From assembly GCA_002494165.1 (NCBI GenBank), contig DLBH01000020.1, forward strand, positions 1 through 10,948: a stretch of 10,948 nt of DNA, read 5' to 3'. Made by a program: the position numbers and the translations under genes. Within the stretch, counting starts at the first letter, position 1. Each line of letters starts with the position of its first letter. Origin of the DNA: Lachnospiraceae bacterium UBA7026. GTDB lineage: Bacteria; Bacillota; Clostridia; Lachnospirales; Lachnospiraceae. Below, piece by piece: positions 6,200-10,948 of this stretch. Under the pieces are notes generated by a model, which was not told the DNA's origin, did not search any database, and worked only from the letters and a program-made list of their open reading frames with translations.

Positions 6200-6245
6200 G
6201 CCATAATTCATGACCATGGAAACATGGTAAGAACTATGGCTTTTT
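6200..6245 (+). terminator. Rho-independent terminator after the STAS gene
   Basis: GCCATA (6200-6205) pairs with TATGGC (6235-6240). Inside it TTC pairs with GAA, and ACCATG with CATGGT, around a GAAA tetraloop. TTTTT follows at 6241-6245. Confidence 0.9.
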
Positions 6246-6309
6246 CGTGTTTCTTTAGTGGAATCTGACTGGCTCAAAAAGGCGGCCGTTTAAGTTAGGA
6301 GAAAAGACG

Positions 6310-7257
6310 ATGCATTTAAAAAATATCAGTAATTATATTGGGAAATATATGGCGGTGATCGTTCTTGTCGTGGCGGCTCTGGCCCTGCTGGTCCCTGGCT
6401 CCTGTCTCTGGATCCAGATCTCATGGATCAATTACCTGCTGATGCTGGTCATGTTCGGCATGGGTCTGACCCTGAAACCGGATGACTTCCTCCTGATCTT
6501 CCGCCACCCCCGCTACATCCTCCTGGGCTGCCTGGCCCAGTTCACCATCATGCCCCTGCTGGCTTTCGGCCTGGCAAAGGTCTTCGGGCTGGAGGGAGGG
6601 CTCCTGGCCGGTGTGATTCTGGTGGGAACCTGTCCGGGAGGTACCTCCAGTAATGTAATCACCTACCTGAGCAAGGGGGATGTGGCCTTTTCTGTGGCCA
6701 TGACCTCCGTCAATACCCTCCTGGCCCCCTTTGTCACCCCCCTGGTTACCTGGTTCTTCCTCCGGACCACTGTGGAAGTGGATACCATGAGTATGTTTCT
6801 TTCCATCATTAAGGTAGTCATCATACCCATAGGCCTGGGCTTCATCATTAACCGGCTCTGGGGTCAGTACACCAGCAGGCTGGTGGACGGCCTGCCCCTG
6901 GTTTCCGTGACGGCCATCACCCTGATCGTAGCCGCCGTGGTTTCCCACAATGCGGAAAATATCCTGGAGACCGGCCTGCTTGTATTCCTGGTTGTGATCC
7001 TTCACAATATCCTTGGTTACGGGGCCGGCTATCTGCTGGGCCAGTTGCTGGGCCTGGACCTGCCTGAAAAGAAGGCCCTGTCCATAGAAGTGGGTATGCA
7101 GAATTCCGGTCTGGCTACATCCCTGGCCGGGACGGCCTTTCCCAACCTGGCCATGGCTACAGTTCCCGGGGCCATATTTTCCGTATGGCATAATATATCC
7201 GGAGCTATCCTGGCTGGCTTCTTCCGCCGGCTGGACCATGACAAGAAGGAAATGTAA
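6310..7257 (+). CDS. BASS-family (bile acid:sodium symporter-like) transporter
   Basis: A 315-residue polytopic membrane protein of the usual size for bacterial BASS carriers, which move organic anions (bile acids, pantothenate, keto acids) with sodium. Hydrophobic segments run through almost the whole length, fitting about ten helices. Family signatures are visible: FGMGLTL near residue 55, GTCPGGTSSNVITYLSKGD from 106 (the first discontinuous-helix motif), SVNTLLAPFVTPL soon after, and EVGMQNSGLATSLA from 260 (the second). The start has AGGAG 8 bp upstream. The gene is flanked by terminators on both sides (6200-6245 and 7310-7373), so it is probably transcribed alone; I saw no clear promoter in the 64 bp before it. 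The substrate cannot be assigned. Bile-salt transport is tempting for a gut organism but is only a guess. Confidence 0.88.
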   Translation: MHLKNISNYIGKYMAVIVLVVAALALLVPGSCLWIQISWINYLLMLVMFGMGLTLKPDDFLLIFRHPRYILLGCLAQFTIMPLLAFGLAKVFGLEGGLLAGVILVGTCPGGTSSNVITYLSKGDVAFSVAMTSVNTLLAPFVTPLVTWFFLRTTVEVDTMSMFLSIIKVVIIPIGLGFIINRLWGQYTSRLVDGLPLVSVTAITLIVAAVVSHNAENILETGLLVFLVVILHNILGYGAGYLLGQLLGLDLPEKKALSIEVGMQNSGLATSLAGTAFPNLAMATVPGAIFSVWHNISGAILAGFFRRLDHDKKEM

Positions 7258-7309
7258 TAAAAGAAAAAATTATGATATATTCCTCTATCTGAACTAAGGG
7301 AATAAAGAT

Positions 7310-7373
7310 AAGGATCTATATCCGGCTGCGGGATTCAGCCTTTCCACGTTGCCGCCGGATAGGGTCCTTTTTT
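7310..7373 (+). terminator. Rho-independent terminator after the BASS gene
   Basis: TATCCGGC (7319-7326) pairs with GCCGGATA (7354-7361), and AAGGA-type bases at 7310-7314 pair with TCCTT at the far side, with small internal mismatches. TTTTTT lies at 7368-7373. Confidence 0.87.
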
Positions 7374-7387
7374 AATTAGGAAGGACA

Positions 7388-7439
7388 GAAAATATTTTCC
7401 AGAAAAAATACTTGACATTTCAAATATATTTGATAAAAT
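7388..7439 (+). promoter_or_regulatory. Peroxidase promoter with two perfect palindromes (candidate OhrR operators)
   Basis: TTGACA at 7412-7417 and TAAAAT at 7434-7439 are spaced by 16 bp. The spacer is almost filled by the perfect 14-bp palindrome TCAAATATATTTGA (7420-7433), an AT-rich shape typical of MarR/OhrR operators. A second perfect palindrome, GAAAATATTTTC (7388-7399), lies upstream of the -35, with centres 33 bp apart. The nearest regulator gene is the OhrR-like one at 9742, so control by it is likely but unproven. The leader from here to 7693 holds a short repeat array and purine-rich repeats, with no supported gene. Confidence 0.7.
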
Positions 7440-7492
7440 ATAATTGTAAAAAATATAAATGAGCAGGAGCTGATATTTTACATGTTAAAAGG

Positions 7493-7572
7493 CCGGCAGA
7501 AGCAGACCTGTTAAAGCATAATAAGACCGGCAGAAGCAGACCTGCCAAAGCATAATAGTGCCGGAAGAAAAT
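7493..7572. repeat. 34-bp tandem repeat array C in the peroxidase leader
   Basis: Two full units (7493-7526 and 7527-7560, five differences) beginning CCGGCAGAAGCAGACCTG, with a partial third from 7561 (CCGGAAGAAA). Shorter repeats of (AG)AGTCTAAGAAAG-type words continue at about 7615-7675 up to the ribosome site. The array lies in the transcribed leader between the promoter and the gene, so it would lengthen or shorten the 5' untranslated region. Confidence 0.85.
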
Positions 7573-7693
7573 GTATATTACAGAATAAAAATATTTACAA
7601 GTTAAAAAGATTACAGTCTAAGAAAGTTACATTTTTATGAGAGTCAGAGTCTAAGAAAGATAAGAGTCTGAAGAAGATTACAGGAGGTATTAT

Positions 7694-8236
7694 ATGAGTA
7701 TTTATAATCTGACAGTAGAAGCGGCTGATGGCAGCCAGGTAGCATTAAAGGATTACGAAGGCAAGGTGATCTTAGTGGTGAATACAGCGACAGGCTGTGG
7801 CTTCACTCCCCATTATAAGGATATCGAGGAGATGTTTGAGAAGTACCATGACCGCGGCTTTGAGATTATCGACGTTCCCTGCAACCAGTTCATGGGCCAG
7901 ACACCTGGAACAGACGAGGAGATCCATGAGTTTTGTACCCTCCATTATAACACTCAGTTCCCCCAGATGAAGAAGTCTGACGTCAATGGGGAGAATGCGA
8001 TTCCTCTCTTTAAGTATCTCAAGTCCCAGAAGGGTTTCGAGGGCTTTGGCAAGGGCCCCAAGGCTCTGGCCATGGCTGCCATGCTTAAGAAGATTGACAA
8101 GGATTACAAGAACAATCCGGAGATCAAGTGGAACTTTACCAAGTTCGTCGTGGACCGTCAGGGCAATGTAGTGGCCCGTTTTGAGCCCACAGCAGACATG
8201 AAGCTGGTGGACAAGTGCGTAGAGAGCCTGCTGTAG
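7694..8236 (+). CDS. gpx: Glutathione peroxidase-family thiol peroxidase (Cys type, probably thioredoxin-dependent)
   Basis: A 180-residue cytoplasmic protein, standard length for bacterial GPx, reducing hydrogen peroxide and organic or lipid peroxides to water or alcohols. The peroxidatic Cys35 lies in VNTATGCGFTPHY; the usual version is ASKCGFT, so T-G replaces S-K before the Cys. PCNQFMGQTPG (62-72) supplies Gln69, and KWNFTKFVVD supplies Trp146-Asn147, completing the Cys-Gln-Trp-Asn tetrad. Cys81 in EIHEFC is where thioredoxin-dependent members have the resolving cysteine, which argues for thioredoxin rather than glutathione as donor. The start has AGGAGG 6 bp upstream. It is first in a cluster with a thioredoxin reductase-like gene and an OhrR regulator, behind a promoter with palindromic operators, which points to peroxide induction. 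A 28-bp repeat array starts 15 bp after the stop. Confidence 0.92.
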   Translation: MSIYNLTVEAADGSQVALKDYEGKVILVVNTATGCGFTPHYKDIEEMFEKYHDRGFEIIDVPCNQFMGQTPGTDEEIHEFCTLHYNTQFPQMKKSDVNGENAIPLFKYLKSQKGFEGFGKGPKALAMAAMLKKIDKDYKNNPEIKWNFTKFVVDRQGNVVARFEPTADMKLVDKCVESLL

Positions 8237-8251
8237 TGTGTTTGTTGTAGG

Positions 8252-8419
8252 GAGTTTGTTTTAGAGAATCTGCTATAGAGAGTTTGTTTTAGAGAATCTG
8301 CTATAGGGAGTTTGTTTTAGAGAATCTGCTATAGAGAGTTTGTTTTAGAGAATCTGTTATAGAGAGTTTGGTGTAGAATATTTCTTCTAGAAAGTTTGCC
8401 ATACGGAACTCGCTATAGA
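8252..8419. repeat. 28-bp tandem repeat array E, derived from the end of the peroxidase gene
   Basis: Six contiguous 28-bp units from 8252, 8280, 8308, 8336, 8364 and 8392. The first four are almost identical (units 1 and 3 are the same) and the last two have diverged. Each unit is two related 14-bp halves ending TAGA or TAGG. Read in the gene's frame a unit gives ...LENLL-stop, very like the peroxidase end VESLL-stop, and a half-unit lies at 8238-8251. The array appears to be amplified from the gene's last codons and stop. There are no spacers, so it is not CRISPR. Confidence 0.92.
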
Positions 8420-8476
8420 AATCACTCTGATCTGAGAAGGTTAGTAAAGCATTTTCTCGGAAAATATGTTAGGATG

Positions 8477-8520
8477 AAGGGGTCAGGGAATTCATGGATG
8501 AATCGCCTGACCTCTTATTA
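8477..8520 (+). terminator. Hairpin terminator candidate between the peroxidase and reductase genes
   Basis: AAGGGGTCAGG (8477-8487) pairs with CCTGACCTCTT (8506-8516) with one mismatch, and ATTCAT/ATGAAT closes the inner part. The tail TCTTATTATA is only partly T-rich, so read-through into the reductase gene is plausible. From 8521 to 8659 there is a further imperfect hairpin (GGACGGA/TCCGTTCC, 8558-8591) and a short GCTGGTAC duplication (about 8602-8620), but no clear promoter. Confidence 0.6.
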
Positions 8521-8659
8521 TAGGGGTTAACTTATAGAGGTTAATCTAGTAAATGAGGACGGATGATCAGGAGATCTTTGAGGTCCGTTCCCTATGAGGG
8601 GAAGCTGGTACGGCTGGTACCGGGACTGGAGACCTGGGTGGAAAGAGAAGGAGATTATT

Positions 8660-9559
8660 ATGGCAAGATATGATATAGCAATTATCGGTACAGGGCCTGC
8701 CGGCCTTTCAGCGGCCATCACTGCCAAGGTGAGGAATAAAAAGGTTCTTTTGTTAGGAAGTAAAGATCTGAGTACCAAGATGACCAAGGCCCATAAAATC
8801 CAGAATTACCTGGGCCTGCCGGAGATCTCCGGCAAGGATATGGCCGAGGCCTTCAAGAAGCATCTTGATGAGATGGGTATAGAGATTATGGAGGAGAAGA
8901 TTACGGCAGTTTATTCCATGGGCGAGTATTTTGCCCTGCAGACAGGGGAAAATGAATTCCTTGAGGCTGAGAGCCTGATCCTGGCCACAGGAGTAATGCA
9001 GGGTAAGCTTTATCCTGGCGAGGAAGAACTCTTAGGCCGGGGCGTCAGCTACTGTGCCACCTGTGACGCTGCCCTCTACCGGGACAAAACGGCTGTCATC
9101 GTAGGAGCTTCCCCCAAGGAGGAAGCCGAGGCAGACTTCCTGGCGGAGATCGCTTCCGAGGTGATCTATATGCCCCTTTACAAGGATGAGGTCAACTGCT
9201 CTGACCAGGTCAGGGTTGTCCGGGAAAAACCCCAGGAGATCACAGAAGAGGAGGGTATGAGAGTTCTTAAGACAGACCAGAATGACTACTCTGTGGACGG
9301 TGTTTTCATCCTTCGTGAGTCCGTTTCACCCGGCCAGCTGGTACCAGGCCTGGAGGTGAAGCGCAACCATGTGCTGGTGGACCGGCATATGGCAACCAAT
9401 ATCCCCGGCTGTTTTGCCTGCGGAGATATCGTAGGCCAGCCCTACCAGTACATCAAGGCCGCCGGCGAGGGTAATATAGCCGCCCTTTCCGCCGTAGATT
9501 ATCTGGCCAAGCGGAAGAGAGAAAAGGAGAAGGCAGAGAGAGAAGCTGCCGGGAAATAA
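8660..9559 (+). CDS. Thioredoxin reductase-like flavoprotein lacking the NADPH motifs (candidate ferredoxin-dependent type)
   Basis: A 299-residue FAD protein. YDIAIIGTGPAG (4-15) binds FAD, the redox pair is C132-A-T-C135-D, and GDIVGQPYQYIKAAGEG from 255 is the C-terminal FAD motif. All of these match low-molecular-weight thioredoxin reductase. In the pyridine-nucleotide domain the usual GGGDSA loop is replaced by VGASPKEEAEAD (148-159), and no HRRxxxRA motif follows; the matching place reads YMPLYKDEV. Loss of both motifs is the mark of ferredoxin-dependent flavin thioredoxin reductases known from clostridia, so electrons may come from ferredoxin rather than NADPH. The start at 8660 has AAGGAG 6 bp upstream; the longer start (8594) adds 22 Trp/Arg-rich residues before the FAD fold and is rejected. 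Its place between the peroxidase and OhrR suggests it serves peroxide reduction through thioredoxin. A Lys/Glu-rich tail ends in a repeat array. Confidence 0.85.
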   Translation: MARYDIAIIGTGPAGLSAAITAKVRNKKVLLLGSKDLSTKMTKAHKIQNYLGLPEISGKDMAEAFKKHLDEMGIEIMEEKITAVYSMGEYFALQTGENEFLEAESLILATGVMQGKLYPGEEELLGRGVSYCATCDAALYRDKTAVIVGASPKEEAEADFLAEIASEVIYMPLYKDEVNCSDQVRVVREKPQEITEEEGMRVLKTDQNDYSVDGVFILRESVSPGQLVPGLEVKRNHVLVDRHMATNIPGCFACGDIVGQPYQYIKAAGEGNIAALSAVDYLAKRKREKEKAEREAAGK

Positions 9560-9720
9560 TCAAGGCAAGGAAGTCAGAGTCGGAAAGCCAGCTGGGAATT
9601 AATCAAGGCAAAGAAGTCGGAACCGGAAAGCCAGCTGGGTAATAATCAAGGCAAAGAAGTCAGAGCCGGAAAGCCAGCTGGAAAACAATCAAGGCAAAGA
9701 AATCAGGGCCGGAAGCTTCC
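9557..9720. repeat. 43-bp tandem repeat array F, overlapping the reductase stop codon
   Basis: Units start at 9557 (the stop codon itself), 9600, 9643 and 9686, each 43 bp apart, the last one diverged. Each has (T/C)AATCAAGGCAA(A/G)GAA followed by a CCGGAAAGCCAGCTGG-type block. The gene's final bases GGGAAATAATCAAGGCAAGG match the unit junction GGGTAATAATCAAGGCAAAG at 18 of 20 positions, so the array seems to have been copied from the gene end. It fills nearly the whole gap to the ohrR ribosome site. Confidence 0.92.
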
Positions 9721-9741
9721 GGGCCAAGCGGGAGGAGACTC

Positions 9742-10173
9742 ATGGATAATAAAAACGATAAGCTATTACTGGAACGGCAGATGTGCTTTCCTCTTTATGC
9801 CTGTGCCAGAAAGGTTGTAAACCTCTACACACCCTATTTCAAAAAGCTGGGCATCACCTACACCCAGTATATCGTTTTCCTGGTACTCTGGGAACAGGAT
9901 GGGATCAGCGTGGGAGAACTCTGCAAGAGACTTTATCTTGATAACGGAACTGTGACTCCCCTTTTAAAAAAGATGGAAAAGTCCGGCTATGTCCGCAGGG
10001 AGAGGAGCAGGGAGGACGAGCGGATCGTCATCGTCTACCTGACTGACAAGGGCAGGGCCTTCCGGGACCAGGTCAAGGATATACCGGACCAGGTAGGCAG
10101 CTGCATCAATCTTGAGGGAGGAGAAGCGGTTCAGCTTTACAAGCTGCTCTACCAGCTGCTGGAGATATTATAG
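9742..10173 (+). CDS. ohrR: OhrR-type MarR-family organic peroxide sensor/repressor
   Basis: A 143-residue winged-helix repressor acting as a dimer on DNA. It aligns by eye with Bacillus subtilis OhrR along its length: LLLERQMCFPLYA puts the peroxide-sensing cysteine at exactly residue 15, and Tyr29 and Tyr40 (the two tyrosines that hydrogen-bond it) are also in register. The recognition region reads ELCKRLYLDNGTVTPLLKKMEKSGYVRRERSREDER, with the wing at the DER end. Other cysteines (21, 61 and one near 116) could form a disulfide, but Cys15 alone fits the one-Cys class. GGAGGAG lies 4-6 bp before the ATG. It follows the reductase gene across a 43-bp repeat array. The usual target gene ohr is absent from the window; the peroxidase-reductase pair takes its place. 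The palindrome TCAAATATATTTGA at 7420 is the best candidate operator. Confidence 0.92.
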   Translation: MDNKNDKLLLERQMCFPLYACARKVVNLYTPYFKKLGITYTQYIVFLVLWEQDGISVGELCKRLYLDNGTVTPLLKKMEKSGYVRRERSREDERIVIVYLTDKGRAFRDQVKDIPDQVGSCINLEGGEAVQLYKLLYQLLEIL

Positions 10174-10243
10174 AGATATTTAAGTGAAATTTTAGCAACA
10201 TATTATATAGATATTATTAGATGTATTGAGAGATTACAGACCG

Positions 10244-10280
10244 GCGGATGGGATCGATTTCCATCCGCTATTTATATTTA
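10244..10280 (+). terminator. Hairpin terminator after ohrR
   Basis: GCGGATGG (10244-10251) pairs perfectly with CCATCCGC (10261-10268) around a 9-base loop. The following TATTTATATTTATA is AT-rich rather than a pure T-run, so termination may be partial. Confidence 0.65.
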
Positions 10281-10335
10281 TAGAAAATGTCTCGATCTTC
10301 CATCTATCAAAAAGCCTTCGTCTTCGTTCACATTT

Positions 10336-10363
10336 TTGACAATAAATGGCTATAGAGTAAAAC
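10336..10363 (+). promoter_or_regulatory. Promoter before the ABC ATPase gene
   Basis: TTGACA (10336-10341) is a perfect -35 box. TAAAAC (10358-10363) is a fair -10 box at 16-bp spacing. The boxes lie about 60-85 bp before the ATG. I see no clear operator; the bases between the ohrR terminator and this promoter hold no gene. Confidence 0.55.
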
Positions 10364-10421
10364 GGAATAGCCGGGAAATCTGCCTTAAAAGGGTTTTTAA
10401 TCTATAGAAGGAGGTCGCCTT

Positions 10422-10948
10422 ATGCCGGAAATTATTGTTCTGGAGGATGTGTCGAAAATATACCAGATCGGGGATAACCAGGTCAGAGCCCTCAATCATG
10501 CGTCTCTCACCATAGACCAGGGGGAGTTCGTCAGTATCATAGGCCCTTCGGGCAGCGGTAAATCAACCATAATGAATATTATCGGCTGCCTGGATGTGGC
10601 TGACGAGGGCAGCTATTATCTGGACGGCCAGAGGATTGAGGAATATACGGAGAACCAGCTTGCTAAGATTCGCAATAAGAAGATCGGGTTTATATTCCAG
10701 AATTTCAACCTGATCGGCAACCTGACAGCCTGGGAGAATGTGGAGCTGCCGCTCATCTACCAGGGCCTGCCGAAAAGCGAGAGGAAAAGACGGGTCAGCC
10801 AGGCCCTGGACCGGGTGAAGCTGGGGGAGAGGGGCGATCACAAGCCCATGGAGATGTCAGGAGGCCAGCAGCAGAGGGTGGCCATAGCCCGGGCCCTGGC
10901 GGCAGAGCCCTCCCTGATCCTGGCCGATGAGCCCACCGGTAACCTGGA
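10422..10948 (+). CDS. ABC transporter ATP-binding protein of the MacB/LolD/SalX type, N-terminal part
   Basis: The first 175 codons are in the window and the gene runs off the right edge. It powers a membrane export or extraction system from the cytoplasmic face. Motifs in order: Walker [10 protein letters not shown] (41-49), Q-loop Gln93 in FIFQNFNL, signature MSGGQQQR (145-152) and Walker [12 protein letters not shown] (165-175), where catalytic Glu170 follows Asp169. The long insert before the Q-loop ([14 protein letters not shown]) and the DEPTGNL form are typical of the MacB/LolD/bacitracin-export group, whose partner is usually a FtsX-like permease encoded next door. The ATG has AAGGAGG 7 bp upstream. 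The substrate (antimicrobial peptide, lipoprotein or other) cannot be told without the downstream permease. Confidence 0.93.
   Translation, partial: MPEIIVLEDVSKIYQIGDNQVRALNHASLTIDQGEFVSIIGPSGSGKSTIMNIIGCLDVADEGSYYLDGQRIEEYTENQLAKIRNKKIGFIFQNFNLIGNLTAWENVELPLIYQGLPKSERKRRVSQALDRVKLGERGDHKPMEMSGGQQQRVAIARALAAEPSLILADEPTGNL

Noticed and set aside
6421..7239. 272-residue open frame on the minus strand opposite the BASS transporter
   Set aside because: Gln/Gly/His-rich translation with no domain; it is an antisense by-product of a hydrophobic, GC-rich gene.
7482..7514. Possible leader peptide MLKGRQKQTC before the peroxidase
   Set aside because: GGAG lies about 12 bp before the ATG, which is too far, and most of the peptide falls in the 34-bp repeat; nothing suggests attenuation.
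8252..8419. 28-bp repeats at CRISPR-like length
   Set aside because: The units are directly contiguous with no unique spacers, and no cas genes are present; this is a simple tandem array derived from the peroxidase gene end.
8594..8659. Longer start for the reductase
   Set aside because: It adds Trp/Arg-rich residues before the FAD-binding strand, whereas ATG 8660 has an ideal ribosome site.

Overview
The window reads as a chromosomal segment of a strictly or mostly anaerobic Gram-positive bacterium, most likely of the Clostridia (Lachnospiraceae-like). This rests on strong AGGAGG-type ribosome sites, sigma-A-type promoters, an OhrR-type regulator with Bacillus/Clostridium-like sequence, a spore-former-type STAS protein, a DhaM subunit and a molybdopterin MobA-MobB protein. 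It is an inference from gene content, not a database match. No rRNA, tRNA, insertion sequence, phage gene or CRISPR array is visible.

Layout. (1) 1-2118: the end of a TDT-family anion/dicarboxylate carrier overlaps a fused mobA-mobB gene that ends at a strong terminator. (2) 2119-5150: an eroded zone. It holds a 220-residue lipoprotein ORF built from pieces of SsuA, CysN and CysC, a 5'-truncated ORF tail, three tandem-repeat arrays, a membrane-anchored M15 peptidase with a repetitive linker, a frameshifted lysine-rich relic and a strong terminator. (3) 5190-6245: a leftward orphan dhaM and a rightward STAS protein, diverging from about 5700-5800 with good promoters on each side. (4) 6310-7373: a BASS-family transporter with its own terminator. 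(5) 7388-10280: a peroxide-defence cluster of glutathione peroxidase, a divergent thioredoxin reductase that appears to lack the NADPH motifs, and an OhrR regulator with the sensing Cys15/Tyr29/Tyr40 set. The promoter ahead of the peroxidase carries two perfect palindromes about three helical turns apart. (6) 10336-10948: a promoter and the first 175 codons of a MacB/LolD-type ABC ATPase, cut by the window edge.

How the genes may work together. The peroxidase probably takes electrons from thioredoxin. The neighbouring flavoprotein, possibly ferredoxin-driven, could re-reduce that thioredoxin, and OhrR could switch the set on when organic peroxides oxidise Cys15. mobAB would finish molybdenum cofactor for an enzyme encoded outside the window.

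The most unusual overall feature is the number of short tandem-repeat arrays: six between genes or at gene ends (periods about 43, 46, 34, 34, 28 and 43 bp) and two inside genes (21 bp, and 36-42 bp). At least two intergenic arrays look like copies of the last codons and stop codon of the gene directly upstream. This, with the sulfur-gene mosaic, suggests a genome prone to slippage and deletion.
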